DNA of 64,000 nucleotides from Planctomyces sp. SH-PL14 (GTDB lineage: Bacteria > Planctomycetota > Planctomycetia > Planctomycetales > Planctomycetaceae). A model generated the notes under the pieces. That model saw only the letters and a list, made by a program, of their open reading frames with translations. It had not been told where the DNA came from and made no database searches. Where the stretch lies: positions 1,736,001 to 1,800,000 of the forward strand of contig NZ_CP011270.1 in assembly GCF_001610835.1 (NCBI RefSeq). Direction: 5' to 3'. Numbering within the stretch: the stretch's first letter is position 1; the number at the start of each line of letters is the position of its first letter. Of the stretch, positions 27,209 to 37,714 are shown piece after piece. The translations under genes were made by a program, and so were the position numbers.

Positions 27209-28714
27209 ATGGAAACGAGCACAACATCGAGGTCCGGGCGAAATCGCTTTCGATGGGGAATGGGGTCCCTGGCCTGGATGGCCACCGTGACCGTTCCATT
27301 CCTCGCTTCGCGCCCCGCACCGGAGTACGTTCGATCCACGATTGAGAATCCGCTTCCGCTGCAGTTCGTCGGGCCCAGGGCTCTTTTGCTGAGTGAATAT
27401 ACGCAGGCCGACTACGGGCATCCGATGCCGAACGGGCCCCTTTACTTACTGGACGTTCCGACCGGACGCATGGTCGAGTTAGGCAACGGGGATCAGCAGA
27501 CCGGTCAGGAGGCGCCCGCAAAAGGGCAGTTCGGAGGCTTTCTCCAGGATCTTGCGGTCGCGGGCGACTTCATCGTCGCCAACATGTCGCACGGCGAGCA
27601 CGAGCGCCGCCTGCGCATCTGGAACTGGAAGACCGGGCAACTCCGTGTGGATCGAGACAGCACTAGCTGCAAGTGCGGTGTGATCGGCGACCTCGCCTGG
27701 CTTCAGTTGGGGCCGACATTCGAACTGCTCCGCATGTCGGATGGTGCATCCGTTCCCTGGAACGGCCCGGCAGATCGAATCGACTTCTCAACCGCCATTC
27801 CAAGTCGGGACGGGCGATTCGTTATCAAAACGGATGCGATCGGAGTTCACGTCTGGAGACTGGACTCCGCGGCGGAACACCTCAAGATCGAAGGTGCTCA
27901 GTTGGCTGCATGTTCATCGGATTCGAGGTGGCTCGCCACCTTGTCCAGGATCCCCGCCAAGGACGGTCAGTCAGGCCGGTCACACGTCTGGCAGGTTTAC
28001 GATCTCCAGTCTGGCCAACGAGACTCCGAGAGGAAGACTTCGGACGACGAGTTTTCGTTCGACGCCCTGGCATTTCATGACGAAGACCGATGTCTCGTTG
28101 CCTATTCAGTGGTCGCAGACACGTCCGGCGGCACCTATTCCATCAGCCAGTTCCACGAGATCGACGTCTGGAAATGGCGCGAAAACACGCTGGAACGACG
28201 CCGGGCCTCCCCGCGCCACTTTCAGGATCTTCGCGAGACCGCATGGGAGCGGAAGTTGACGACACCTCGGACCGTAATCGACCGCGATCACGTACTGGAT
28301 GTCGTCACTGGAAAGCAGGTTGCGACACTGGATGAGTCTGGAGAGCCAACGCTGCTTGCAACCGCAGAACGTTGGGCTCTCGTATCCGGTCCCGCAGGGG
28401 AAGGTCACTATTCGCCCATCAGTACACGATTCGAAGCTCCCGAGTTGCTCGACGTGGCCACCGGTCGGCGGAACTCCGGAGTCACGGACTTTTGGGCCGG
28501 CAAGTTCTCCGAAGACGGAAACTGGCTGGTCGTCAGCGACAAAAAGGCATTGAGCGCGTGGAGTCTTCCGCTTCGCCGTCGAGGGCGTCTGAGCCTCGGC
28601 TGGGCTCTTCTCGCCTTCGGACCATTGCTGGCCGCCTTCGGTTTCCAGGCTGTCTTCAAGGGACGAACGTCGGCCCCGGTCCCAGTCGGTCCAAAGCGGA
28701 TCTCCGAAGAGTGA
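27209..28714 (+). CDS. Membrane-anchored beta-propeller-like hypothetical protein
   Basis: A 501-residue protein not assignable to a named family. An N-terminal hydrophobic segment (GSLAWMATVTVPFLAS, ~18-33) and a C-terminal helix (LGWALLAFGPLLAAFGFQAVF, ~465-485) frame a ~420-residue domain. That domain has recurrent blade-like strands typical of WD40/YVTN propellers: LRIWNWKTGQLRV, GVHVWRLDSAAEHLKIE, SHVWQVYDLQSGQR and LSAWSLPLR. Base composition is less extreme than in neighbouring housekeeping genes. The gene is alone, facing purU. The most likely role is a protein-protein scaffold at the membrane; there is no sign of an enzyme. Confidence 0.8.
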   Translation: METSTTSRSGRNRFRWGMGSLAWMATVTVPFLASRPAPEYVRSTIENPLPLQFVGPRALLLSEYTQADYGHPMPNGPLYLLDVPTGRMVELGNGDQQTGQEAPAKGQFGGFLQDLAVAGDFIVANMSHGEHERRLRIWNWKTGQLRVDRDSTSCKCGVIGDLAWLQLGPTFELLRMSDGASVPWNGPADRIDFSTAIPSRDGRFVIKTDAIGVHVWRLDSAAEHLKIEGAQLAACSSDSRWLATLSRIPAKDGQSGRSHVWQVYDLQSGQRDSERKTSDDEFSFDALAFHDEDRCLVAYSVVADTSGGTYSISQFHEIDVWKWRENTLERRRASPRHFQDLRETAWERKLTTPRTVIDRDHVLDVVTGKQVATLDESGEPTLLATAERWALVSGPAGEGHYSPISTRFEAPELLDVATGRRNSGVTDFWAGKFSEDGNWLVVSDKKALSAWSLPLRRRGRLSLGWALLAFGPLLAAFGFQAVFKGRTSAPVPVGPKRISEE

Positions 28715-28795
28715 ACTTCCGCATCCGCCCGCTCCGAGACAGCAATCGTCTGAAGCTGCTCCGTCGTGCAGTGCTCGATCGACGCGGAACGACGC

Positions 28796-29659
28796 CTACT
28801 TCCGCGAGTTCTTGATGATCCGGTGGAAATGCAGCTCCACCTCCCGGTCGATGACCCGCCGCAGTCCTTCGCTCAGGACGTTCGGCTCGTTGTCGGTCTC
28901 GCCGATCCGCGTGATCTCCTCCAGCGGCGTCCCCGGGAAGACGTTGAACGTCCCCTGGTGAATGATCTGATCCCCGGCATCGAGCTCGGGGATGATGAAG
29001 TGGACCGTCGCCCCGTACGTCAGCATGTGCCGGACATAAGCGTCCTGGTAAGGCCGGAAGCCTGGGAAAGACGGGAGCAATCCGTGGTGCAGGTTGATGA
29101 TTCGCCCGCCCGCGAATTCCCAGCAGATCCGCGGGGGCAGAACCCGCATGTACCGGGCGAGGACCATGTAATCGACCTGGTACTCGTCGAAAAGCCGCGT
29201 CATCTCGCCGTAGTCGGGATCGCCACCCTTTCCGATGTTGTGGAACGGGACGCCAAAGTCTTCCGCCAGCCCCCGGCAGGCGTTCCGGTTTCCGATCATC
29301 ACCGCGCACTGCGCCTTCAGCCGGCCGTCGCGGATGTCTCGCAGGACGGCCCGGGCCGGCTCCGGCCGGTACGTCGTGCAGAGCGCAATCCGCGGCAGGT
29401 CCTTCCGCTCATCGCGGGCCCAGGTCCGGATCGACAGGCCCTTCCGCTCGCCGATATCCCGCATCGCCTCCCGCAGGGTGCTCACGGCCCCCGCTGACTC
29501 CGGCCACTCGACCCGCAGCAGCATCGCAAAGAGCTGCTCCGCATCGTGGTCGTACATCTGGATTTCGTGGATGTTGGCCCCGGCATCCGTCACATAGTGA
29601 ACGATCGGATCGGCCAGGCCCCGGTTGTCAGGTCCGACAGCGGTGATGGTGACGTGCAT
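28796..29659 (-). CDS. purU: Formyltetrahydrofolate deformylase PurU
   Basis: A 287-residue hydrolase that splits 10-formyl-THF into formate and THF and balances one-carbon pools. Residues 1-80 are an ACT domain (HVTITAVGPDNRGLADPIVHYV...ANIHEIQMYD). The formyltransferase domain follows, with PRIALCTTYRPEPARAVLRD, the VMIGNRNACRGLAEDFGVPF segment and MVLARYMRVLPP. NLHHGLLPSFPG carries the catalytic His region and ELDAGDQIIHQG the catalytic Asp. The ACT domain and the YMRVLPP block separate it from PurN. The ATG at 29659 is clear. Repeat copy 6 lies upstream between this gene and the divergent CBS gene. Confidence 0.94.
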   Translation of the reverse strand: MHVTITAVGPDNRGLADPIVHYVTDAGANIHEIQMYDHDAEQLFAMLLRVEWPESAGAVSTLREAMRDIGERKGLSIRTWARDERKDLPRIALCTTYRPEPARAVLRDIRDGRLKAQCAVMIGNRNACRGLAEDFGVPFHNIGKGGDPDYGEMTRLFDEYQVDYMVLARYMRVLPPRICWEFAGGRIINLHHGLLPSFPGFRPYQDAYVRHMLTYGATVHFIIPELDAGDQIIHQGTFNVFPGTPLEEITRIGETDNEPNVLSEGLRRVIDREVELHFHRIIKNSRK

Positions 29660-29833
29660 TGGCTTGATGGCTCGCTACGGTGATCTCAGGAGTATAGGAC
29701 GAAGGGGCCGCCGCGCGGAAAGCGTGGCCGGTTGGACACCAAATTCTTGCGGATCACGTCCTGCGTGGTTTGGATAGGCGCTCAAAGGTGTCTCCGGCAG
29801 CGGCTGCATTCGCCGATTGGTGGTCGCCAAATG

Positions 29834-30168
29834 CGGGTCCAGGGGCACCCTGGTCAGGGGATGCAAGGGGGAGAATCCCCCTTGCCCGCCGGAGGCCTGG
29901 CCGTCGAGAGATGTCTGAAGGAGTGAGTGTCCAAGCGCGGACGCCGTGTCGTATGCCCCCCTCACCAACCCGCGGGGATTGCAAAGTGAGCGGTGTGATG
30001 TGAGGGAGTCCTCAACGTTGGGACCACAGAGGGGACATCCGTTGTGTCCCACGGTTCCGCGACGAAAATGCCTCCGGCGGCAAGGGGGCGTGGCCCCCTT
30101 GACCCCAGGCTGCCGTGGCACGTTGGGTTTGAGGTGGCAGAGTCCTACCGGCAAGAACACGGTTCGGG
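29834..30168 (+). repeat. Large structured repeat, copy 6 (plus)
   Basis: Full copy between divergent purU and the CBS gene, so it lies in a promoter-containing gap. The 5' stem is AAGGGGGA-GAA-TCCCCCTT, changed at both pairing positions relative to copies with C-AAC-G. The 3' stem is AAGGGGGC-GT-GGCCCCCTT. Confidence 0.94.
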
Positions 30169-30372
30169 CTGCACCCCGGATGCGGCGTCGGTTCACCCAC
30201 CCTGCTTTCTCGACAACCACCAGTTCGTGCCGCCATCGCCCGATTCATCCCCCAAACGGCTTCTTCCACAACGAAATCCTGCGTCGGAACATCAGTTGCC
30301 GCGCTCTCTGGAACGCCTCAGCCGCGGGGTTCGCCTACGGCAACCTCCCACACCCCAAAAGGAGTTCAAACG

Positions 30373-30798
30373 ATGCTCGTTTCAGAAATTATGACCTCAC
30401 ACGTGGAGTGTATTTCGCCCGACGAATCGCTCCGTTCCGCCGCAGAGATGATGCGCCGCCTTGATGTCGGGGCCCTCCCGGTCTGCCACGACGACCGGAT
30501 TGAAGGGATCCTGACCGACCGCGACATCGTCATCCGCGCCATCGCCCAGGGCCGCGACTGCAACGAAACCCACGTCTCGGAGATCCTCACGGCCGGAATC
30601 CGCTTCTGCTTCGAAGACCAGGACTCCAGCGAAGCGGGGCAGATCATGGAAGAACACCAGATCCGCCGCCTCGTCGTCCTCAACCGCGACAAGCGGATGG
30701 TCGGCATCGTCTCGCTCGGCGACCTCGCGGTCCGCGAGCCCGATGAAGCGGTGTGCGCAGCCGCCCTCGAACACATCTCCGAGCCGGGCAACATGTAG
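30373..30798 (+). CDS. CBS-pair protein
   Basis: A 141-residue protein consisting of two CBS motifs forming one Bateman module, which binds adenosyl nucleotides (AMP, ATP, SAM) as a sensor. CBS1 covers residues ~8-60 (CISPDESLRSAAEMMRRLDVGALPVC, GILTDRDIVIRAIAQG) and CBS2 ~70-130 (FEDQDSSEAGQIMEEHQIRRLVVLN, GIVSLGDLAV). No effector domain is fused. A good ribosome-binding site (AAAAGGAG) lies upstream of the ATG. It stands alone, so its partner is unknown. Confidence 0.92.
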   Translation: MLVSEIMTSHVECISPDESLRSAAEMMRRLDVGALPVCHDDRIEGILTDRDIVIRAIAQGRDCNETHVSEILTAGIRFCFEDQDSSEAGQIMEEHQIRRLVVLNRDKRMVGIVSLGDLAVREPDEAVCAAALEHISEPGNM

Positions 30799-30884
30799 CC
30801 GCCCCACAGCGGTACCGGCCCAGCCGGTCACGCCCCTGAGAGACAGACCGTCTCCTCATCCGAACCTCGCCGCCGCCGGCTACC

Positions 30885-32771
30885 TCAAGGGAGGACGCCG
30901 ACAGTGAGCGAGGTCGGGTGATTTGTGTCCCGGTACAGGCGATGAGTCGCCTTCTGAAAATCCTCCGGCTTCGCAAAGTGGATATTCGGAACCCAGCTCT
31001 GCGGGTTCCGATCCACCAGCGGGAACCAGGTGCTCTGAATGTGGACCATCAGCCGGTGGTCCTTCTTGAAGCGGTGTAGCACGTCTAGCAGGTCGATCCG
31101 TACCCGCGTCGGAACGCCGGGCTCAAACGGCTCGGGCTTCTCGAAACTGTTCCGGAACCGCCCGCGGAAGACTTCGCTCCGGACCATCATCTGATACCCC
31201 GGCTGCTTCTCTTTCTCCGGGGCCGCGGGATTGACGTCGATCAGCTTCACGATGAAGTCGGCATCCCGCCCGGTCGTCGAGACCCACAGGTCGACCGTCA
31301 TTGGCCCCGCCAGCACGAGGTCTTCCGTCAGCGGCGGCGTCTGGTAGACAAGGACATCCGGCCGCCGCGCCGCAAACCGCTGGTCGTCGACCATGTACTC
31401 AATCGGCATCCCTGGCGCGATCGTCTCGGTCGAGGGGACGGGCTTCGCGGGATCGCTGACGTATTCGTCGTACGCCAATGACGCTCCGCCCTTCTCGCCC
31501 CCTCCAGCCGACGGCTTCTGGCCGGCGTCACCAACCGCCAGCAGCCCTCCTTCGCGGAACAGATAGGTCCGCGGCTGAACGGACTTCGGCGGCCATGCAT
31601 CGAACGTCCGCCAGGTGTTCGCTCCCGTCTCGAACAAAGTCGCCTCGGCCAAGCCCGGCGTATCGGCGTCCTTGAGGTACTTCTCGAAGAACTTCAGTTC
31701 GATCTCCGCCCGATAGAAGGCAGCCGTCTTTGAGCCGAACGTCGCCGGCCCCAGCTTCTCGCCGTCCGTCGAATACCACCCGCCGTGGTGCCACGGGCCG
31801 ACCACCAGAACGTTGTTGACCTTCGGGTTCAGCGCCTCGACCGACCGATACGTCTTGAACGAGCCATACAGGTCTTCGGCATCGAACCATCCCGTCACAG
31901 TCATGACCTGCGGGGCCACGTTCTTGAGGTGCGGCAGGATGTCCCGCTTCTGCCAGAACTCGTCCCGGTTGGGATGGGCCATCATCTCGGCCCAGAACGG
32001 GACGTTCTCCTTGAGGTGCTGCTTGTAGACCGTGTCGGTCGTCGCGGCGTCGAGGAAGAACTGGTAACCGTCATAGGTCGCGTACTTGGCCGCCTCGGGA
32101 CGTTCGGTGATGAGCTGCGGCCGCGGCTGAGCGTTGGCCCCCAGCCAGCGGTAGGCGTGGGCCAGGAAGAACGCCCCGTTGTGCAGGAAGTCGTCGAAGT
32201 ACCAGTCCCCCACCGGAGCCTGCGGCGAGACCGCCTTGAGTGCCGGATGGGCGTCGATCATTCCCGCCGAGCAGTAAAAGCCGGGGTACGAAACCCCGAA
32301 CATCCCGACCCGGCCGTTGTGCCCAGAGACATTCTTGAGGAGCCACTCGATCGTGTCATAGGTGTCGCTGCTCTCATCGACATCCTTCGGCCCCTTCTTG
32401 TCGACGACATGCGGCGTCACCTGCTGGAACTCCCCGTCGGACTGAAACCGCCCGCGGACGTCCTGGATGACAAAGATGTACCCCGCCTTCACCGCCTCCT
32501 CGCTCGGGCCGATCTTCTCGGCCATCTTGTCCACGCCGTACGGCCCGCTGCCGTAGGGGGTCCGCTTCATCAGGATGGGCCACGTCTTCGTCGTATCGCG
32601 AGGGCTGTAGACCGCCGTGAAGAGCTTCACTCCGTCCCGCATGGCCACCCGGTGTTCCTGCTTCGTGTAGTGAAGCTGGATGTAGCTCGCTAGCGGATTC
32701 GCCTCCTGAGCGAACGATGCCGGGGCGAGGACGTGAACGAAGAGGGCCAGCAGGAAAAGCATTGGGCGCAT
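30885..32771 (-). CDS. Secreted CocE/NonD (peptidase S15) family hydrolase
   Basis: A 628-residue protein. The signal peptide is RPMLFLLALFVHVLAPASFA. The alpha/beta-hydrolase core carries the S15/CocE features: RVAMRDGVKLFTAVYSP at the start, PILMKRTPYG, the nucleophile elbow GVSYPGFY (catalytic Ser) and a cap domain. The acid/His region GWFDAEDLYGSFKTYR...GPWHHGGW follows. The C-terminal jelly-roll X-Pro dipeptidyl-peptidase domain includes LVLAGPMTVDLWVSTTGRDADFIVKLIDV. Family members are acyl peptidases, cocaine-esterase-like or glutaryl-acylase-like; the substrate is unknown. The ATG at 32771 places the signal peptide. The longer in-frame start at 32849 would run into the CACAGATG repeat and is rejected. 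Confidence 0.92.
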   Translation of the reverse strand: MRPMLFLLALFVHVLAPASFAQEANPLASYIQLHYTKQEHRVAMRDGVKLFTAVYSPRDTTKTWPILMKRTPYGSGPYGVDKMAEKIGPSEEAVKAGYIFVIQDVRGRFQSDGEFQQVTPHVVDKKGPKDVDESSDTYDTIEWLLKNVSGHNGRVGMFGVSYPGFYCSAGMIDAHPALKAVSPQAPVGDWYFDDFLHNGAFFLAHAYRWLGANAQPRPQLITERPEAAKYATYDGYQFFLDAATTDTVYKQHLKENVPFWAEMMAHPNRDEFWQKRDILPHLKNVAPQVMTVTGWFDAEDLYGSFKTYRSVEALNPKVNNVLVVGPWHHGGWYSTDGEKLGPATFGSKTAAFYRAEIELKFFEKYLKDADTPGLAEATLFETGANTWRTFDAWPPKSVQPRTYLFREGGLLAVGDAGQKPSAGGGEKGGASLAYDEYVSDPAKPVPSTETIAPGMPIEYMVDDQRFAARRPDVLVYQTPPLTEDLVLAGPMTVDLWVSTTGRDADFIVKLIDVNPAAPEKEKQPGYQMMVRSEVFRGRFRNSFEKPEPFEPGVPTRVRIDLLDVLHRFKKDHRLMVHIQSTWFPLVDRNPQSWVPNIHFAKPEDFQKATHRLYRDTNHPTSLTVGVLP

Positions 32772-32837
32772 GGTCTCTCGAATCGTGGAGCCAGGGAGTT
32801 CGGAGATCCGACCGGCACGGGAAGCGTCGCCACTCCG

Positions 32838-32909
32838 ATCTGTGTGCATCTGCGTTCATCTGTGGCTAGAACGAATTGAGCCACAGATGGACACAGATCA
32901 ACACAGATG
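32838..32909. repeat. CACAGATG-type inverted repeat, copy 1
   Basis: A 72-bp imperfect palindrome: ATCTGTGTGCATCTG...TTCATCTGTGGC on the left, then GCCACAGATGGACACAG and ATCAACACAGAT on the right. It lies just upstream of the hydrolase start. It belongs to the same family as the repeat at 56017, and such repeats are scattered in many bacterial genomes. Confidence 0.85.
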
Positions 32910-33035
32910 AGCAGCCATCGGCGCTGGTACCATTCCGCGAGCTTGGTCAGACGTCTGCAGGGTAAAGCGGATCGCCGGCCGTGGCGACAGATGGGCCGAT
33001 TCTGATGGATGCAGAGTGTTGACGGGGTGAAATCG

Positions 33036-33360
33036 CCTCCTTGCCGGGACGACGCCCATAGCTCAAACCCAACGTGCCACGGCCGCCTGGGGTCAAGGGG
33101 GCCACGCCCCCTTGCCGCCGGAGGCATTTTCGATGGGGAACCGTGGTCAGCAACGGATGTCCCCTTTGTGGTACGAGCTATGAGGACTCCCTCAATCCAC
33201 ACCGCCGGCGATGCAATCCCCGCGGGTTGGTGAGGGGGCATACGGCACCGTGTCCGCGTTTGGACACGAGCTCCTTCAGACATCTTCCGACGAGAGGGCC
33301 TCCGGCGGGCAAGAGGGCGTTGCCCCCTTGCATCCCCCACCAGGGTGCCCCTGGACCCGG
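33036..33360 (-). repeat. Large structured repeat, copy 7 (minus)
   Basis: Full copy in reverse orientation between the divergent hydrolase and dnaE genes. Read on the minus strand, the 5' stem is AAGGGGGC-AAC-GCCCTCTT and the 3' stem AAGGGGGC-GT-GGCCCCCTT. It ends about 230 bp before the dnaE start. Confidence 0.94.
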
Positions 33361-33590
33361 TTTATGAGCCCGAAGCTACGCCACGTCGCCCGGCCACCAT
33401 CCAGCGAACGCACCCATGTCGACGCCGTCCATCTACCCTAACCCGCGACATCCACGGCCATTGCGCCGCTCCCCGTCAAAACCGCTCGGAGCCGGGCCGC
33501 AGCGCCGATCAGATCTGGTACAATCCCGGTTTCACTCCGGCGCGAATCAGTCGCGCTGTTCCCCGCCATCCCCTCCGCTCGCACGGATTC

Positions 33591-36500
33591 ATGAGCGATC
33601 TCGCGACCCCCGCAGCCGAGGCTGCCCCGGTGCGGCCCTTCGCCCACCTTCACTGCCACACCCACTACTCCCTCCTCGACGGGGCCAGCAAAATCCCCGA
33701 CCTCGTCAAGAAGGTCAAAGAGCTGGGGATGGACTCGTGCGCCATCACGGACCACGGGAACCTGTACGGCGCACTCGAGTTCTACACCAAGTGCAAGGAC
33801 GGCGGCGTCAACCCGATCCTGGGGTACGAGGCCTACATCGCCCCCGGCCACCGCACGGACCGCAGCGCGTCGCGGATGAAGGACGCCACGTTCCACCTCA
33901 CGCTCCTCGCCATGAACGCGACGGGCTTCAAGAACCTCTCGCGGATGGCCTCCAAGGCCTACCTCGAAGGGTTCTACTACAAGCCCCGCATCGACAAGGA
34001 ACTGCTCCAGCAATACCACGAAGGGGTCATCTGCCTCTCGGGCTGCGCCTCGAGCGAACTCTCGCGACTCCTCCTGGGTGGCGAGAAGGAAAAGGCCGAA
34101 TCGCTCGTGAAGTGGTACGTCGACCTCTTCGGCGACCGCTTCTACATGGAGATCCAGGACGGCGGCGTCGAGATCCAGCAGTCCTGTGCTGAAGCGACGA
34201 TCGAACTCGCCGATCGCATGGGGCTGCCGCTCGTCGCCACGAACGACGCGCACTACCTCTGCCAGACCGACGCGTCGATGCACGACGTGCTCTTGTGTGT
34301 GAACACAAAAGCCCGCGTCACCGACGAAAACCGGATGAAGATCAACACCGATCAGCTCTTCATCCGTTCTCCCGAGCAGATGTACGCCGCCTTCCCGAAC
34401 CGGGCCGAGGCGGTCGCCCGCTCGCAGGAGATCGCGAACCGCTGCAACATCGAGCTCGACCTCAAGACCCGGCACTACCCGGTCTTCACCCCGCCGCCGC
34501 CGCTGACCGACAAGGACTATCTCCGGCAGGTCGCCTACGACGGCATGAAGTGGCGGTACGGAGAGAACCCCGAGCAGAAGTTCGTGGACCGGCTCGAGTT
34601 CGAGCTCGGCGTCATCAACAAGATGGGGTACGCCAGCTACTTCCTCATCGTGTGGGACTTCGCCCGGTTCGCCCGCTCGCAGGGGATCCCCTGCACGGCC
34701 CGCGGAAGCGCCTGCGGGGCGATCGTCGCCTACCTGCTGGGGATCAGCGACGTCTGCCCCATCGAGTACGACCTGCTGTTCGAACGGTTCCTCGATCCGA
34801 GCCGGACCGAGGCGCCCGATATCGATATGGACTTCTGCCGGGACCGGCGGGAAATGGTCCTGAACTACGTCAAGGAGAAGTACGGCGTCGACAACGTGGC
34901 CCAGATCGGGACGTTCGGCACGCTGAAGGCGAAGGCGGCGATTCGCGACGTCGCCCGCGCGCTCGGGGTCGACCTCAAGCGGGCGGACGAAGTCGCCAAG
35001 ATGATCCCCGAAACCCTCAACATCAAGATCACGGAGGCGATCGAGGAGAATCCGGAACTCAAGCAGCAGTACCAGGCCGATCCGCAGACGAAGGAGCTCG
35101 TCGACTTCGCGATCGCCATGGAAGGTCTCGCCAAGAGCGCCGGCACCCACGCGGCCGGCGTGGTCATCGCCGACCAGCCGCTCATCGAGTATGTCCCGCT
35201 CCAGAAACTCTCGGGCAAAGAGGACATCCTCACGCAGTGGACGGAAGTCGAGAAGGCGGGCCTTCTCAAGATGGATTTTCTTGGGCTGCGAAACCTCTCG
35301 ATCCTCGACAAAGCCGTCCAGAACGTAAAGAAGCACCGCGGCGTCGACATCGTCCCGAAGGACCTGCCGCTCGACGACAAGCCGACCTTCGCCCTCCTCC
35401 AGCGCGGGGAAACGAAGGGGATCTTCCAGCTCGAGTCCGGCGGGATGCGGGACCTGCTGACGAAGATGAAGCCCGACAAGTTCGCGGACATCATCGCCAC
35501 GTCGGCCCTCTATCGCCCCGGCCCCCTGGAAGGGGGGATGGTCATGACCTACGTGAACGTCAAGCACGGCCGCGAGCCGGTGCCGACCGTTCACCCGATC
35601 GTCGACGGCGTCCTGGACGAGACCTACGGGGTCATGGTCTACCAGGAACAGGTCATGCGGATCCTGAACCGCCTGGGAGGGGTCGAGCTCGCCAAGTCGT
35701 ACCAGTGCATTAAGGCGATCTCGAAGAAGAAGTACGACATCATCGCCAAGTACAAGGAGCAGTTCCTGGAAGGCGCCGAGAAGAACGGCATGCCCCGCCA
35801 GCAGGCGGACGACATCTTCTCGCTGATCGAGAAGTTCGCCGGCTACGGCTTCAACAAGTCGCACTCCACGGCTTATGGGGCGATCGCTTACCAGACCGCC
35901 TATCTCAAGGCGCACTACCCGCAGGAGTTCATGGCCGCGCTCCTCTCGTGCGGCATGGAGTCGAGCGAGCGGATCGCGGAACACACCGACGACTGCCGCC
36001 GGATGCAGATCGAGATCGTCCCCCCGGACGTCAACCTCAGCGGCGTCGAGTTCACGGTCGTCGTCGAGGAAGTCCCAATCGCACCCGAAGGGGACGGGAA
36101 GGCTAAGAAGAAGAAAGCCGCCGATCCGAACGAGCCGGTCCCGACGAAGACGGTCCGCCGGGTCGCCTTCGGCATGGGCGCCATCCGCGGCGTTGGCGAA
36201 GGGGCCGTCAGGGCGATCATGGAGGAACGGGAGCGGAGCGGGGTGTTCAAAGACATCTTCGATCTCTGCGAACGAATCGACGGCAAGGTCCTGAACAAGG
36301 GGGCGCTGGAACTGCTCGTGAAGGCCGGGGCCCTCGATTCGTTCGGCCCCAACCGCGCCCAGCACATCATGGCGGTCGACCGCGCCATGCAGGCCGCATC
36401 GTCGAAGCAGCGGGACAAAGCCCGCGGCCAGAAGAACCTGTTCGAATTCGGCGGTGGCGGCGGCGGATCCAAGACTGCCGAAGCGGCCCCGCCCGACCTC

Positions 36501-37334
36501 TCGCTCCCGCCTGCGGACGACTGGAACTACAGCCAGAAGCTCGCCTTCGAGAAGGAAGTCATCGGCTTCTACCTGACCTCGCATCCGCTCAACGAGTTCT
36601 CGGAGCAGCTCCAGGCGTTCACGCAGAACCAGGTCAAGGATCTGCGGGACATCGGGGACGGCAAGGACGTCCTGATCGGCGGCATGGTCTCCTCGATCAA
36701 GAAGGCGGCCACCAAGAAGCCGAGCCGCAACGGCCACAGCAAGTACATCAACTTCGACCTGGAAGACCCCACGGGGGTCGTCCGCTGCATCCAGTGGCCG
36801 GACGATTTTGCGAGGGAAGGGGACAAGGTCGTCCCGGAGGCGATCCTCCTCGTCCGGGGCCGGGTCGACCTCCGCAGCCGCGAGCCGAACATCATCGTCA
36901 ACAAGGTGATGACGCTCGAGCAGGCGGAGCGGGAGTTCACGAAGCAGATCCTGATCAAGCTCCGCCGCGGCTACCACACCGAAGACGACATGCGCCGCAT
37001 CCGCGATACGCTCGCCGGCCACCCGGGCAAAACGCCGGTGGTCCTCGTCATCGAGACCTGGGAAGACAAGCCAGTCAAACCGCTCTCCGTCCAGAACGGA
37101 AATGGCAACGGCAACGGCTCGCACACCGCGGAAGCGAACGGGACGAACGGCCAGACCGCCCACACCGACGTGATCCGCAGCTACCTCCGCTGCTATCTGA
37201 CCACCTCGGCCACGGTCGCCGCCAGCCAGCCGCTCAAAGACAGCCTGATCAACCTCCTCGGCCCGAAGGGTTTTCTCTTTCAGGCCAGCCAGCAGAACGG
37301 CAAAAGCTCGGAGTCGAGCGGCAACGGCCATTGA
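33591..37334 (+). CDS. dnaE: DNA polymerase III subunit alpha
   Basis: The 1247-residue replicative polymerase catalytic subunit. The PHP domain opens with [14 protein letters not shown] (residues 20-33). The polymerase active site contains [12 protein letters not shown] (~409-420, two catalytic Asp). Then come [18 protein letters not shown], the helix-hairpin-helix region ([24 protein letters not shown]) and the OB fold ([31 protein letters not shown]). A likely internal sliding-clamp motif, QKNLFEF, is at ~947-953. The C-terminus carries an Asn/Gly-rich linker near residues 1166-1190 and an acidic, Ser-rich end. An 82-codon upstream extension of the frame runs out of repeat copy 7 and is not polymerase-like, so the ATG at 33591 is used. 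It is monocistronic. Confidence 0.96.
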   Translation: MSDLATPAAEAAPVRPFAHLHCHTHYSLLDGASKIPDLVKKVKELGMDSCAITDHGNLYGALEFYTKCKDGGVNPILGYEAYIAPGHRTDRSASRMKDATFHLTLLAMNATGFKNLSRMASKAYLEGFYYKPRIDKELLQQYHEGVICLSGCASSELSRLLLGGEKEKAESLVKWYVDLFGDRFYMEIQDGGVEIQQSCAEATIELADRMGLPLVATNDAHYLCQTDASMHDVLLCVNTKARVTDENRMKINTDQLFIRSPEQMYAAFPNRAEAVARSQEIANRCNIELDLKTRHYPVFTPPPPLTDKDYLRQVAYDGMKWRYGENPEQKFVDRLEFELGVINKMGYASYFLIVWDFARFARSQGIPCTARGSACGAIVAYLLGISDVCPIEYDLLFERFLDPSRTEAPDIDMDFCRDRREMVLNYVKEKYGVDNVAQIGTFGTLKAKAAIRDVARALGVDLKRADEVAKMIPETLNIKITEAIEENPELKQQYQADPQTKELVDFAIAMEGLAKSAGTHAAGVVIADQPLIEYVPLQKLSGKEDILTQWTEVEKAGLLKMDFLGLRNLSILDKAVQNVKKHRGVDIVPKDLPLDDKPTFALLQRGETKGIFQLESGGMRDLLTKMKPDKFADIIATSALYRPGPLEGGMVMTYVNVKHGREPVPTVHPIVDGVLDETYGVMVYQEQVMRILNRLGGVELAKSYQCIKAISKKKYDIIAKYKEQFLEGAEKNGMPRQQADDIFSLIEKFAGYGFNKSHSTAYGAIAYQTAYLKAHYPQEFMAALLSCGMESSERIAEHTDDCRRMQIEIVPPDVNLSGVEFTVVVEEVPIAPEGDGKAKKKKAADPNEPVPTKTVRRVAFGMGAIRGVGEGAVRAIMEERERSGVFKDIFDLCERIDGKVLNKGALELLVKAGALDSFGPNRAQHIMAVDRAMQAASSKQRDKARGQKNLFEFGGGGGGSKTAEAAPPDLSLPPADDWNYSQKLAFEKEVIGFYLTSHPLNEFSEQLQAFTQNQVKDLRDIGDGKDVLIGGMVSSIKKAATKKPSRNGHSKYINFDLEDPTGVVRCIQWPDDFAREGDKVVPEAILLVRGRVDLRSREPNIIVNKVMTLEQAEREFTKQILIKLRRGYHTEDDMRRIRDTLAGHPGKTPVVLVIETWEDKPVKPLSVQNGNGNGNGSHTAEANGTNGQTAHTDVIRSYLRCYLTTSATVAASQPLKDSLINLLGPKGFLFQASQQNGKSSESSGNGH

Positions 37335-37349
37335 GGTCGCAATTCGTAG

Positions 37350-37367
37350 GCTGGGTCAAGACCCAGC
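37350..37367. repeat. REP-like hairpin upstream of the RAYT remnant
   Basis: An 18-bp perfect palindrome, GCTGGGTC-AA-GACCCAGC, between the dnaE stop and the broken RAYT gene. RAYT transposases are typically flanked by such REP palindromes, which supports that identification. No other copy was noticed in the window. Confidence 0.7.
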
Positions 37368-37399
37368 AAAACCCGCCCTCGCTATCGAGAGACGCCGCC

Positions 37400-37606
37400 C
37401 ATGAGGACGTACCGTCGAAGCTGCGAGGGCCGGCTCGACTTTTTACCGTTGTCACGCATGAGCGGCGTCCAATCCTGACGACGGATCTTGGCCGCGAGTC
37501 ATTACGTCTCGCCATACGCCACGTTCGAGAGAGACATCCCTTCCGAATTGAGGCCATCGTCCTCCTGCCGGATCACAGGGGCGACGCAGCGCAGTCGGCG
37601 AAATAG
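37400..37606 (+). pseudogene. Broken REP-associated tyrosine transposase (RAYT)
   Basis: The remnant begins with ATG AGG ACG TAC CGT CGA (MRTYRR), the usual RAYT start. After ~12 codons homology continues in another frame: [18 protein letters not shown], then [25 protein letters not shown]. This is the N-terminal half of a Y1/IS200-like transposase domain. A frameshift near 37435 therefore separates the two parts. The match stops right after LPDH, before the catalytic tyrosine region, and the frame ends at 37606. The gene cannot make a working enzyme. It marks the left edge of an accessory stretch after dnaE. Confidence 0.8.
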
Positions 37607-37714
37607 ATCGCATTGTCATTCCACCGACGGACGCACCGCTCTGGCGAACACGCGGCCCCATGTTCGCTCAGACGGCGGCCGCTACGAACCTTAAAGCTCC
37701 CCACGCCCGCGAGA

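Noticed and set aside
32772-32849. Longer N-terminus for the S15 hydrolase
   Set aside because: The extension comes from the CACAGATG repeat edge and would bury the signal peptide; the ATG at 32771 is better.
33438-37331. A 1297-codon open frame antisense to dnaE
   Set aside because: Its composition is a mirror of GC-rich codons on the other strand; dnaE is unmistakable in the opposite direction, and the antisense translation resembles no protein.
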